13,763 nt of DNA from contig NZ_SMMD01000887.1 of NCBI RefSeq assembly GCF_009711475.1, positions 1 through 13,763 of the forward strand, in the 5' to 3' direction. The notes under the pieces are model-generated. The model made no database searches, had not been told where the DNA came from, and saw only the letters and a list, made by a program, of their open reading frames with translations. Position numbers and translations under genes: made by a program. Below are positions 6,713 to 13,763 of this stretch, piece after piece (positions within the stretch are counted from its first letter, which is position 1; each line of letters opens with the position of its first letter). The DNA is from Fulvivirga aurantia (GTDB taxonomy: Bacteria > Bacteroidota > Bacteroidia > Cytophagales > Cyclobacteriaceae).

Positions 6713-7291
6713 ATGAAAAAATTAACACTTACACTTATGGCCATAGCAACTACAGTAGCTGTATTTGCTCAGACCACCTGGAATCTTGACAAGTCTCATT
6801 CGAACATCGGCTTTGCGGTTTCTCACATGGTAATTTCAGAGACAGAAGGTAACTTCAAAGATTTTGATGCAACGGTTACAACTACAAAAGACGACTTTAA
6901 TGGCGCTAAAGTGAATTTTACTGCCGATGTAAATACCATCGACACTGACAACGAAAAGAGAGATGGTCACTTAAAATCAGATGATTTCTTTAGTGCTCAG
7001 AAATACCCTAAAATCGTGTTTGATGGTAAACTTGTAAAAAAAGGTGAACAATATGAGCTTGTGGGCGATTTCACTATGAAGGGTGTTACCAAGCAAGTAA
7101 ATTTCCCGGTAAAATATAACGGTACAATTAAAGATCCTTATGGAAACACAAGGGCGGGTTTTAAGGTTAATGGTATGGTCAACAGAACTGACTATGGGCT
7201 GAAATGGAATTCTTTAACAGAAGCAGGTGGCATGGTTGTTGGCGAAGAAGTAGATATAACTTGTAATGTAGAGATTATAAAAAAAGGTTAA
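6713..7291 (+). CDS. YceI-family periplasmic lipid-binding protein
   Basis: A 192-residue exported lipocalin-like beta-barrel of the YceI family; characterised members bind polyisoprenoid or similar amphiphilic ligands in the periplasm. The chosen start is the ATG at 6713, because it gives a proper signal peptide (MKKLTLTLMAIATTVAVFA|Q, cleavage after residue 19). The in-frame ATG at 6665 would add 16 residues that spoil the signal and would lie inside the GTTTAAAC repeat. The mature part begins WNLDKSHSNIGFAVSHM (23-39), then TADVNTIDTDNEKRDGHLKSDDFF (70-93), YPKIVFDGK (98-106), GDFTMKGVTKQVNFPV (118-133) and NRTDYGLKWN (157-166), all family landmarks. The gene is followed by a GC-rich hairpin and then marR 47 nt downstream on the same strand. 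It is probably controlled by that regulator. Confidence 0.93.
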   Translation: MKKLTLTLMAIATTVAVFAQTTWNLDKSHSNIGFAVSHMVISETEGNFKDFDATVTTTKDDFNGAKVNFTADVNTIDTDNEKRDGHLKSDDFFSAQKYPKIVFDGKLVKKGEQYELVGDFTMKGVTKQVNFPVKYNGTIKDPYGNTRAGFKVNGMVNRTDYGLKWNSLTEAGGMVVGEEVDITCNVEIIKKG

Positions 7292-7297
7292 TATTGC

Positions 7298-7318
7298 GGT
7301 GGGGTTTTGGACCCCACC
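7298..7318 (+). terminator. GC-rich hairpin between yceI and marR, terminator or attenuator
   Basis: GGTGGGGT (7298-7305), loop TTTGG, ACCCCACC (7311-7318): a perfect, GC-rich 8-bp stem starting 6 nt after the yceI stop. No T tract follows at once; the nearest T run (TTTTT) is at 7326-7330. It may act as a leaky terminator or an mRNA-stabilising 3' structure that lowers marR output relative to yceI. Confidence 0.55.
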
Positions 7319-7338
7319 CCTTAACTTTTTGACTTATC

Positions 7339-7785
7339 ATGCGAATTGAAGACGAAATAAAACAGGACAAATTTCATAGTGAACAGCAAAAAGTAACAAT
7401 CAACTTACTTTATACTTCCAGCTGGATCACAAACAAGCATAAGGAGTTTTTTAAAAGCTATAATATTACTCCTCAGCAGTATAATGTGCTACGTATTTTA
7501 CGTGGCCAACACCCACAATCAATTTCAACCTCAGCCATAAAAGATCGTATGCTCGACAGAAATTCTGATGTTTCTCGCATAGTCGATCGACTCACTACCA
7601 AACAGTTGGTATCTAAGAGTACTTGCCCAGATGATAGACGCCTCGTTGATGTTGTAATATCAGATAATGGCCTCCTTTTACTTAAGAAAATGGATAAAGC
7701 GGTAGAAAAGCTTGATACCACCGTAAACCTTAATGAGGAAGAGGCCAAAAAGCTCAACGAACTACTTGACAAGGTAAGGTCGTAA
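7339..7785 (+). CDS. MarR-family transcriptional regulator
   Basis: A 148-residue dimeric winged-helix DNA-binding protein, cytoplasmic. Helices at about 5-40 would form part of the dimer interface; the winged helix spans about 42-110, with YNITPQQYNVLRILRG (41-56), recognition helix region MLDRNSDVSRIVDRLTTKQL (71-90) and a wing carrying the family's basic signature CPDDRRLVDVVIS (96-108). A C-terminal dimerisation helix follows (about 130-148). Its only cysteine, Cys96, sits at the wing rather than in the N-terminal position of OhrR-type redox sensors, so redox sensing by that mechanism is not supported. It lies 47 nt downstream of yceI on the same strand, with a hairpin between. By analogy with neighbouring-target MarR repressors it may control the yceI promoter and thereby itself; ligand unknown. 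Confidence 0.93.
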   Translation: MRIEDEIKQDKFHSEQQKVTINLLYTSSWITNKHKEFFKSYNITPQQYNVLRILRGQHPQSISTSAIKDRMLDRNSDVSRIVDRLTTKQLVSKSTCPDDRRLVDVVISDNGLLLLKKMDKAVEKLDTTVNLNEEEAKKLNELLDKVRS

Positions 7786-7822
7786 ATACACCCTTCATAT
7801 AGTTTCTAATCATTACAATTAT

Positions 7823-7843
7823 CCTTTATTGTCATAATAAAGG
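7823..7843. other. AT-rich 8-bp hairpin after marR
   Basis: CCTTTATT (7823-7830), GTCAT, AATAAAGG (7836-7843): a perfect 8-bp inverted repeat 37 nt after the marR stop. No T run follows on either strand, so it is a weak terminator candidate; it could equally be a 3' stabilising structure, an operator, or chance. Confidence 0.3.
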
Positions 7844-7886
7844 CCACTCTACCCTTCTGCAGTAATTTTTCTGTCAATAGCGCTAT

Positions 7887-7923
7887 CATAGATGCAACCA
7901 ATGTTTGCTATCTTGCATCTATG
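7887..7923. promoter_or_regulatory. 11-bp perfect inverted repeat upstream of the ECF sigma gene
   Basis: CATAGATGCAA (7887-7897) and TTGCATCTATG (7913-7923) are perfect inverted copies separated by 15 nt. The right arm ends 16 nt before the favoured sigma-factor start at 7940. The spacer holds AATGTTTG (7900-7907), one mismatch from the TAnnTTTG -7 consensus, so the repeat may be an operator over the cluster's promoter. Alternatively it forms a leader hairpin in mRNA. An upstream ATG at 7892 lies within the left arm. Confidence 0.5.
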
Positions 7924-7939
7924 GTCTGAGAACGCACCA

Positions 7940-8518
7940 ATGACATTGAATATACACAGCTCTACCGAAGAGTCACTTATATATAAATGCCGTAAAAAAA
8001 ATGGCAAAGCACAAAAGGAACTGTATGAGAAATACGCTCCTAAGATGCTTGGTGTGTGTATACGTTATGTCAAAGATGCTGATCAGGCAGAAGACATTAT
8101 GATTGCTGCTTTCGTAAAGATTTTTGAGAAAATCGACCAGTTTAAAAGCGAAGGAAGCTTTGAAGGGTGGATAAGAAGAATCATGGTGAACGAGTCTTTG
8201 ACTTTTATAAGAAGAAACAAGGGCATGTACCTTGAAGTTGATATAGAAGCTGCCGACCGTGAACCAGATTACAACACACTAAGCGATCATTTGGAGACCG
8301 AAGATCTTTTAAAGATGATCCATAGTTTGCCTACTGGCTACCAAACGGTTTTTAACCTATATGCCATAGAAGGTTACAGTCACAAAGAAATTGCGCAGCA
8401 GTTGAATATAAGTGAAAATACATCGAAGTCTCAGTTAAGCAGAGCACGATCTCTTTTACAAAAACAACTGCTAGAAAGAGAGAAGTTGGATAACGAAAAA
8501 ATTAAAAGCTATGAGTAA
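7940..8518 (+). CDS. ECF-type sigma-70 family RNA polymerase sigma factor
   Basis: A 192-residue alternative sigma factor that directs RNA polymerase to specific promoters. Region 2 is about residues 26-94 (KELYEKYAPKMLGVCIRYV, then QAEDIMIAAFVKIFEKIDQF and EGWIRRIMVNESLTFIRR). Region 4 is about 120-180, with helix-turn-helix YSHKEIAQQLNISENTSKSQLSRAR (146-170). No region 1, 3 or extra C-terminal domain is present. The ATG at 7940 is preferred: an in-frame ATG at 7892 would add 16 non-conserved residues and lie inside the inverted repeat. The stop overlaps the next gene in the sequence ATGAGTAA, an 8-nt overlap implying translational coupling to the probable anti-sigma protein. The sigma-like promoter it reads is unknown; autoregulation through the upstream inverted repeat region is possible. 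Confidence 0.93.
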   Translation: MTLNIHSSTEESLIYKCRKKNGKAQKELYEKYAPKMLGVCIRYVKDADQAEDIMIAAFVKIFEKIDQFKSEGSFEGWIRRIMVNESLTFIRRNKGMYLEVDIEAADREPDYNTLSDHLETEDLLKMIHSLPTGYQTVFNLYAIEGYSHKEIAQQLNISENTSKSQLSRARSLLQKQLLEREKLDNEKIKSYE

Positions 8519-9317
8519 TCAAGAACTTGATAATCTATTTAAGAAGAAGCTCAATAAGCTTGAAAAAGCTCCTAAGGCAGATGCCTGGGATAAAATACAA
8601 GCCCAAACTAACGGCAAAAAAGCGGGTTGGCCATATTTAAGAATAGCTGCCGCCATTTTAATCTTGTTCACGCTGGGTGCTATTTTATGGGTTTCTATAG
8701 ATCAGCCAATTGAGCAACCAACAATGGCGGATAAGAAAGTTGAAAATAGCAACACTAAATCTCCCATTGACGATGATTCTATAGACCAGGAAGAATTAAT
8801 GGCTGAAAATGAGGAAATAAATACTGTTTCTGAAAATGAGGAAGACGATACCGTCACTGACCAGGATGCGCTAAAACAACATATCAAATCTAATCCGACA
8901 CCTAAGGAAAAGATTGAGGCACCAGTTCAAAAAAAGGCAGAAACTACTAAAGTTGAGCCTGTACAAAAGATTGAAGAACTAGCTGTGGAAAAAGAAAATA
9001 TTGCAGCAGTTGAAAAGTCGGATGCAACCTTAGAAATAGAAAAAGCATCTACACCACAAGAGGAACAGGAGGTAAAGTCGGGTACTACATTAGAATTTGA
9101 CATAAGTGAGTTTACCAAAACTCAGACTTCAGTAGCGCAGGCAAATTCAAATCAAACTAAGTCTGATAGTCCGCAGGCAACGGATGAAAAAGGCTTAAGC
9201 AAAGTACTTACTGTGATGAAGGACATAAAAAGTGAAGCCGGCCTCGGGAATTTGAGGGAAGCAAAGAATGAGATTTTGGCCCTAAACTTTAAAAAAGATA
9301 ACAATGGCTCTAAATAA
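8511..9317 (+). CDS. Single-pass membrane protein, probable anti-sigma factor
   Basis: A 268-residue protein whose identity as anti-sigma factor is inferred from position and topology. Residues 1-40 are short, basic and presumably cytoplasmic, with the pattern LDNLFKKKLNKLEKAPKADAW (6-26) that resembles the N-termini of proteins encoded next to Bacteroidota ECF sigma genes. One membrane segment lies at about 41-63 (YLRIAAAILILFTLGAILWV). The remaining 200 residues should be periplasmic: a long low-complexity Glu/Lys/Thr-rich region (about 70-225) and a more ordered C-terminal segment (228-268, KVLTVMKDIKSE...NEILALNF). The zinc anti-sigma HxxxCxxC motif is absent and there is no cysteine at all. 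It overlaps the sigma gene by 8 nt and the next barrel gene by 14 nt. It could alternatively be a structural linker protein. Confidence 0.85.
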   Translation: MSNQELDNLFKKKLNKLEKAPKADAWDKIQAQTNGKKAGWPYLRIAAAILILFTLGAILWVSIDQPIEQPTMADKKVENSNTKSPIDDDSIDQEELMAENEEINTVSENEEDDTVTDQDALKQHIKSNPTPKEKIEAPVQKKAETTKVEPVQKIEELAVEKENIAAVEKSDATLEIEKASTPQEEQEVKSGTTLEFDISEFTKTQTSVAQANSNQTKSDSPQATDEKGLSKVLTVMKDIKSEAGLGNLREAKNEILALNFKKDNNGSK

Positions 9318-10320
9318 AATAGCAACAACGATTCTTTCACTGGTAATAGCAGGTGCTGCAAGCTTACCTGCTATTGCACAGGAAAAAACCGACTCTTTGA
9401 TCTTAAACGTAGGGAAAAGTAAAATCATCTTTCTCATTAATGACAAAGAGGATTTGAAGAGTATGCAGGAATATGATCTCAATGAGATTTTAGACCACCT
9501 TAGTCTGAGATTGACAGGAGACTCGACAATCATAAAATCTAACGGCTCTACTCTAAGTGATACCACCGTGATTGTAAACCGTGAGGAGCAGGTAATTAAT
9601 GAGCCGGAAGAAGAAGCCAAAGAAGTGGAAGTAGTTTATCACTATGATAAAAGACGAACAAGAACTAAACACTCTTTTAATTTTGATATCGGCACGAACA
9701 ATTATGTGACAGAAGACGGCAAATTTCCTGATGAGAATAACGAATTATATACGGTAAAACCATTTGGATCATGGTACGTGGGTATTAACTCAATCTACAA
9801 AAGCTACATTGGAGGACCACTTTATCTGGAATGGGGCGGTGGAGTAAGCTGGTACAACTTCAAATTTGAAAATACCCGCACCCGTCTCGAAGATACTGAT
9901 AACGGAGCCGTTTTCTTCGAAGACCTGGATCCCGACCTTGATTTTGACAAAAGTAAATTAACGGTCTTTTATGGTAATCTATACATGGTGCCGATGCTAC
10001 AATTTGGCAAAGGTAAAAAAGGTCGCTCACAAAGCTGGCGGGGTCTATGGAATGATGACCGAGGTGGGTCCTTCAGAATAGGTGCCGGAGGTTATATAGG
10101 CTATAAACTCGATAGCTACACCAAGTTTGTGATAGACAAAGATGATGATGACAAAGTGAGAAATCATGACAACTTCCATCTCGAAAACCTCCGGTATGGC
10201 GCCCGACTACAAATGGGTTATCGAGGTACAGATCTATTTCTCAATGTCGATATCAACGAACTCTTTATCGAAAATAAAGGTCCAAAACTACACGCCTTTA
10301 GCTTCGGCATAATACTCTAA
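9304..10320 (+). CDS. Outer-membrane beta-barrel protein with N-terminal extension (paralog 1)
   Basis: A 338-residue exported protein. Residues 1-25 are a signal peptide (cleavage at AIA|Q). Residues about 27-115 form an extra domain found only in this copy: ILNVGKSKIIFLINDKEDLKSMQEYDLNEILDHL, a strand-then-helix pattern, followed by an acidic linker. Residues about 122-338 have alternating polar/aromatic strands, glycine-rich turns and a C-terminal strand ending in AFSFGIIL, consistent with a small outer-membrane barrel of the OMP_b-brl kind. The protein is acidic and has Asp-rich stretches at 208-216 and 278-283. The start ATG lies within the end of the upstream anti-sigma gene (14-nt overlap), tying it to the sigma operon. 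The barrel part is closely related to the next gene. Barrel nature is inferred from pattern; no ligand or pore function can be assigned. Confidence 0.85.
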   Translation: MALNKIATTILSLVIAGAASLPAIAQEKTDSLILNVGKSKIIFLINDKEDLKSMQEYDLNEILDHLSLRLTGDSTIIKSNGSTLSDTTVIVNREEQVINEPEEEAKEVEVVYHYDKRRTRTKHSFNFDIGTNNYVTEDGKFPDENNELYTVKPFGSWYVGINSIYKSYIGGPLYLEWGGGVSWYNFKFENTRTRLEDTDNGAVFFEDLDPDLDFDKSKLTVFYGNLYMVPMLQFGKGKKGRSQSWRGLWNDDRGGSFRIGAGGYIGYKLDSYTKFVIDKDDDDKVRNHDNFHLENLRYGARLQMGYRGTDLFLNVDINELFIENKGPKLHAFSFGIIL

Positions 10321-10376
10321 AACTTACTGAATATCAACCACTTAATTATCACTAATACTGATAAAACAGAAGAACT

Positions 10377-11156
10377 ATGTCTAATTTAAAACAACTACTC
10401 AAGATGAAAACAACACGACTACTCACTGCAATGGCGCTTATGATGGCGCTGTCATTCAACGCTTTTTCTCAAAATGAGGATGATGACAAAAAAAGAAAGA
10501 ATTATGGTACATACAATGACTTTGGTATTGACCTGGGAATCAACAATTATCTGGAAGATGGTAAGTCGCCAGATGAAAGCAATGCATTATATTCAGTAAA
10601 GCCATTTGGCTCATGGTATGTAGCACTCAAGTCAATCAATAACACTCACATTTCGGGTCCTGTAAATCTGGAATGGGGTGGTGATATAAGCTGGTATAAC
10701 TTCAAGTTTCAAAATGCAGCCGTAATACTAAACGAAGGCCCTGATGGAGTTGAATTTTCTGAAGTATCTGGAGATTTTGACCCTGTAAAAAGCAAATTGA
10801 CCGCAGCTTATGTAAATGTAAGTCTTGTGCCCATGCTCAAATTTGGTGAAAGCAACAGAACTCGCGACAAATTTGATTGGTGCGACTGGAATCATGAAGG
10901 TGGATTTAGAATCGGGGCTGGTGGCTACGCAGGTTATAAAATAGCCAGCTACACCAAAACTGTAAGAGAAATGGATGGTGATGACAAAAAAGACAAAGAC
11001 AAGGATGGTTTTTACCTCAATAACTTCCGCTATGGGGTAAGAATGCAAATGGGCTACAGAGGTGTAGATTTATTTGTGAATTACGACATCAACGAATTAT
11101 TTGCTGAGGGTCGTGGTCCTAAACTCAATGCGTTTAGCTTCGGTGTCGTTCTCTAA
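10377..11156 (+). CDS. Outer-membrane beta-barrel protein (paralog 2, no extension)
   Basis: A 259-residue exported protein, paralogous to the preceding gene. It has a signal peptide ending at AFS|Q or nearby; the start could be ATG 10377 or the in-frame ATG 10404 (MKTTRLLTAMALMMALSFNAFS), which gives a more usual signal of about 22 residues. After a short acidic/basic linker (NEDDDKKRK), residues about 47-259 align with the barrel part of its neighbour: ..KPFGSWYV..., LEWGG.ISWYNFKF, GGFRIGAGGYAGYK and the end LNAFSFGVVL. The neighbour's N-terminal domain is missing. An Asp/Lys-rich loop, with DKDKDG at 206-211, occupies the position of the Asp-rich loop in paralog 1. It begins 56 nt after paralog 1, with no terminator between, and ends at a strong terminator, so it is probably the last gene of the sigma operon. 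Confidence 0.85.
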   Translation: MSNLKQLLKMKTTRLLTAMALMMALSFNAFSQNEDDDKKRKNYGTYNDFGIDLGINNYLEDGKSPDESNALYSVKPFGSWYVALKSINNTHISGPVNLEWGGDISWYNFKFQNAAVILNEGPDGVEFSEVSGDFDPVKSKLTAAYVNVSLVPMLKFGESNRTRDKFDWCDWNHEGGFRIGAGGYAGYKIASYTKTVREMDGDDKKDKDKDGFYLNNFRYGVRMQMGYRGVDLFVNYDINELFAEGRGPKLNAFSFGVVL

Positions 11157-11170
11157 ACACTGCTAACGCA

Positions 11171-11203
11171 AAACAGCCGCAAATTCGCGGCTGTTTAATT
11201 TTT
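11171..11203 (+). terminator. Terminator of the sigma/barrel cluster
   Basis: AAACAGCCGC (11171-11180), loop AAATTC, GCGGCTGTTT (11187-11196), then AATTTTTAT. A perfect 10-bp GC-containing stem followed by a T-rich run marks an intrinsic terminator. The A-rich left side may also allow it to stop the opposing permease transcript, whose stop codon is at 11226. Confidence 0.9.
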
Positions 11204-11225
11204 ATATTAAGGTTCTAAATCATCA

Positions 11226-13649
11226 TTACTCATATCGTAAAGAATCGGCAGGATTAGAGCGAGCCGCCCTTATAGTCTGAAAACTCACTGTAAGCCAGGC
11301 TACCACTAAAGCAAACCCACCCGCAACTATAAATGGCCACGGTTTGATCGGGCCCTGATAAGCAAAATTATCCAACCAGGATTCCATGCCGAAATAAGCC
11401 ACTGGCCCTGCTAGTACCAAAGCTATTAATACTAAAAAGGTAAAACCTCTGGTAAGTAAAACCAACACCTGTAGCACAGTAGCACCCATTACTTTCCTGA
11501 TACCTATTTCTTTAATTCTACGCTCAGTGATAAATGAAGCCAAACCAAAAAGACCTAAAGCAGCGATAAATACAGCAAGTAGTGAAAACCACGTTACCAC
11601 TTTTGCCAGCCGGTCTTCACTTTCATATTGGTTGCTAAACCGGTCGCTCAACTCATAAAAATCAAATGGAAAGCCCTCACGCAAATAAGACCATTGCTCT
11701 TTTAAATAGCTCTCAACCTCATCTTTCTTACCTATATCATATTTCACAATTACAGAACGTGCTCTGCCATTGGTAATTAAAAATGCAATTGGCGCAATAC
11801 TTTGGTGTAGAGACTCAAAATGAAAATCCTTAACCACACCAATGATTTGCCCGTTTCTATTGCCATAACGAAACGACTTACCAATCGCTTCTTCTGCAGA
11901 GTCCCAGCCTACACCTCTTACAGTGGCTTCATTTATTACAAATGCCTCTAATGAATCGCTTGCCAAATTGGGATCAAAATCACGCCCAGCCACAAACTCT
12001 ACTTCCAATGAACTTAGATAAGTATGATCGATGTGCACATCGGCTATTCTAAAGGTCAGGTTTCTCATATCACCATCGACCTCTGCTGATGCACCTTGTG
12101 AGTCGAGTAATCTTCCTGAAGGCACACGGCTAGCCAATGTCACTGATTTAATGCCAGGCTGTCTTTCAAACCTGGTTTTGAGTGTTTCGAAATGATTATA
12201 AATCGTGTCGCTACTCGGCAGCACCATGGTATGATTTTGATTAAAACCAAGGTTCTTTGTTCGCATATAATCTAACTGGCCTTGTACAATACCAACGCTT
12301 GTAATGAGCGCGATAGAGATAAAAAACTGTAGTACAACTAGTGCTGAGCGTAAGTTAAACTTTTGGCCGGTCGATTTATGGGCACCTTTAAGAACAGACG
12401 CTGCCTGAAATTTTGAGAGAAACAAAGCAGGATAACTTCCTGCAACCAGACCAACGAACAATACCACTCCTACCATGAGTAAGAATATGAAGTTATTACC
12501 AATAAAATCTAAGCTCAACTGCTTGCCGATAAATTCATTGAAATACGGCAAAACCAGAAATACCAGGCCCAGCCCTACTACCAATCCTAAAATCGCAAAA
12601 ATGATTGACTCCATCATAAATTGCCGGATTAAGGCACTGCGATAAGCGCCCATCACTTTGCGCAGACCGACTTCTTTGGCTCTTTTGGTAGATCTGGCCG
12701 TAGCCAAATTCATAAAGTTTATGCACGCTATTATTAAAGTAAATATTGCAATGGCACCATAGATGTATATATAAGCTATATCACCGTTGGGTTCAATCTC
12801 AGAATCGAGGTGTGAGTGCAAATGAATATCGGTAATTGGCATGAGGTGCAACCTATTAGTCTCCGAGGGTTTTCTACCCTCATTCATTTGCATGTGTTTA
12901 TCAAAGAAACCACCAAACTGAATTTCTAATTCTGCAGGGTTATAACCTTTGGGTAAAAGCAGGTATGTGGCATAGTTGTTACTCCCCCAATTTTGCATCA
13001 TATTCTCCCGACCAAAAGCTCGTTCTATGGTGGCAAAAGAACCCATAATATCCCAGGTAAAGTGAGAATTAAGGGGTACATCTTTGGTTATGCCAGTAAC
13101 TTTTAATGGAAATGACATACCAAAATTATTAAACATCAACTCCTTACCCATCGCATTTTCTTCACCGAAATACTTTTTGGCGGAAGATTCTGTGAGCACC
13201 ACAGTTCCAGGTTCTACCAAAGCGGTTTCAGGGTCACCTTCTATGAGATCCCAGGAGAAAACTTTGAATACATTGGCATCAGCCAGGTAAAACTTATTTT
13301 CTTCAATACGCTTATTCTCATACACAATGAGTGGACTGTAGGCTGAGCCTATCCTTACAGCTTCTTCTATAATTCCTTCAAAGTCGTTTTGTAATAGAGG
13401 GCCAAAAGGAGGAGCACAATGACCCAGATGCAAACTAGTTTCACCTTCAGCGTTGAGCCATTCGCGAGATACACGATAGATTTGGTCTGATTTTGTATGA
13501 TATTCATCATAACTCAGTTCATCTTGTACAAAGAGTAAAATAAGGATAGTAGCGGCCATACCTACGGCCAATCCAAAAATATTAATGAAGGCGTAGGCGC
13601 GTTGCTTCGCGATTGTGCGAAAAGCGATTTTGATATAGTTTTTTAACAT
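11226..13649 (-). CDS. ABC-transporter permease, FtsX/MacB-like
   Basis: An 807-residue inner-membrane permease of the large Bacteroidota FtsX-like group, related to MacB-type mechanotransmission transporters. Two halves repeat the layout: N-terminal membrane segment (about 20-41), MacB-like periplasmic domain (about 45-285), three segments (about 293-313, 346-370, 385-410), a central segment (about 435-456), a second periplasmic domain (about 460-680), and three C-terminal segments (about 684-707, 731-755, 772-791), eight in all. The FtsX motif recurs as KEVGLRKVMGA (325-335) and KEIGIRKVMGA (713-723), likely the helices that contact the ATPase. No ATP-binding subunit is in the window; it may be encoded upstream or elsewhere. 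The start at 13649 gives the family's typical MLKNYIKIAFRTI opening. Its 3' end converges on the barrel cluster. Substrate unknown: export of lipid, peptide or drug are all possible. Confidence 0.93.
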   Translation of the reverse strand: MLKNYIKIAFRTIAKQRAYAFINIFGLAVGMAATILILLFVQDELSYDEYHTKSDQIYRVSREWLNAEGETSLHLGHCAPPFGPLLQNDFEGIIEEAVRIGSAYSPLIVYENKRIEENKFYLADANVFKVFSWDLIEGDPETALVEPGTVVLTESSAKKYFGEENAMGKELMFNNFGMSFPLKVTGITKDVPLNSHFTWDIMGSFATIERAFGRENMMQNWGSNNYATYLLLPKGYNPAELEIQFGGFFDKHMQMNEGRKPSETNRLHLMPITDIHLHSHLDSEIEPNGDIAYIYIYGAIAIFTLIIACINFMNLATARSTKRAKEVGLRKVMGAYRSALIRQFMMESIIFAILGLVVGLGLVFLVLPYFNEFIGKQLSLDFIGNNFIFLLMVGVVLFVGLVAGSYPALFLSKFQAASVLKGAHKSTGQKFNLRSALVVLQFFISIALITSVGIVQGQLDYMRTKNLGFNQNHTMVLPSSDTIYNHFETLKTRFERQPGIKSVTLASRVPSGRLLDSQGASAEVDGDMRNLTFRIADVHIDHTYLSSLEVEFVAGRDFDPNLASDSLEAFVINEATVRGVGWDSAEEAIGKSFRYGNRNGQIIGVVKDFHFESLHQSIAPIAFLITNGRARSVIVKYDIGKKDEVESYLKEQWSYLREGFPFDFYELSDRFSNQYESEDRLAKVVTWFSLLAVFIAALGLFGLASFITERRIKEIGIRKVMGATVLQVLVLLTRGFTFLVLIALVLAGPVAYFGMESWLDNFAYQGPIKPWPFIVAGGFALVVAWLTVSFQTIRAARSNPADSLRYE

Positions 13650-13763
13650 GGTAGTTGTTGTTTGATGTGTTAATGACAGCCTATATGAGAGAGGGTTGCT
13701 TAGGTAAGACTCAACATTTATATAATGGTTACACCTTTTATCATAAGAAAAGACTACCCAAAG

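Noticed and set aside
7892..7939. Upstream in-frame start for the sigma factor
   Set aside because: The ATG is inside the left arm of the inverted repeat and the added 16 residues have no sigma-factor character; the start at 7940 gives a normal ECF length.
9282..9620. A 112-codon minus-strand open frame across the anti-sigma/barrel junction
   Set aside because: It lies opposite two supported genes, is Ser/Leu-rich as expected for an antisense shadow, and has no domain pattern.
11226..13649. The permease as part of the sigma/barrel cluster
   Set aside because: It is on the opposite strand and separated by a strong terminator; nothing in the sequence links it to the cluster.

Overview
The window looks like a chromosomal segment of a Bacteroidota bacterium, most likely a marine-type member of the Cytophagales; the genus is not determinable by eye. 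The evidence is AT-rich DNA with few Shine-Dalgarno sequences, -7-like elements of the TAnnTTTG type, signal peptides ending in FA|Q or IA|Q, an 807-residue FtsX/MacB-type permease of the form common in this phylum, a stand-alone RRM RNA-binding protein, and an ECF sigma factor in an operon with beta-barrel-like proteins. No rRNA, tRNA, CRISPR array, insertion sequence or phage gene was seen, and no intergenic gap exceeds 300 bases.

Layout. Bases 1-30 carry a hairpin-forming sequence of the type dispersed in many bacterial genomes. Minus-strand fdhD (411-1289) and a small overlapping companion gene (56-430) follow. A plus-strand S41-family lipoprotein protease (1432-2838) converges, through a shared hairpin terminator, on a minus-strand pair: fhs (formate-tetrahydrofolate ligase, 3615-5303) and, 5 nt downstream of it, a secreted protein with two apparent internal repeats (2887-3609). 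Divergent from fhs are trmN6-like tRNA methyltransferase (5406-6107) and an RRM protein (6293-6547) with its own terminator. A YceI-type secreted lipid-binding protein (6713-7291) and a MarR regulator (7339-7785) come next, preceded by repeated GTTTAAAC sites. Then comes a plus-strand cluster of ECF sigma factor (7940-8518), single-pass probable anti-sigma protein (8511-9317) and two paralogous secreted, probably outer-membrane, beta-barrel proteins (9304-10320 and 10377-11156), ending at a strong terminator. A minus-strand ABC-transporter permease (11226-13649) closes the window.

How the genes may work together. fdhD (maturation of formate dehydrogenase) and fhs (formate activation on tetrahydrofolate) both touch formate metabolism but are not co-transcribed. 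The YceI/MarR pair looks like a small self-regulated unit. The most interesting part is the sigma/anti-sigma/barrel cluster: overlapping reading frames (8 and 14 nt), an 11-bp perfect inverted repeat just before the sigma gene, and a tandem barrel duplication in which only the first copy has an extra N-terminal periplasmic domain. It is a candidate envelope-signalling module. Its parts belong to known types; the specific arrangement and any signal are inference.
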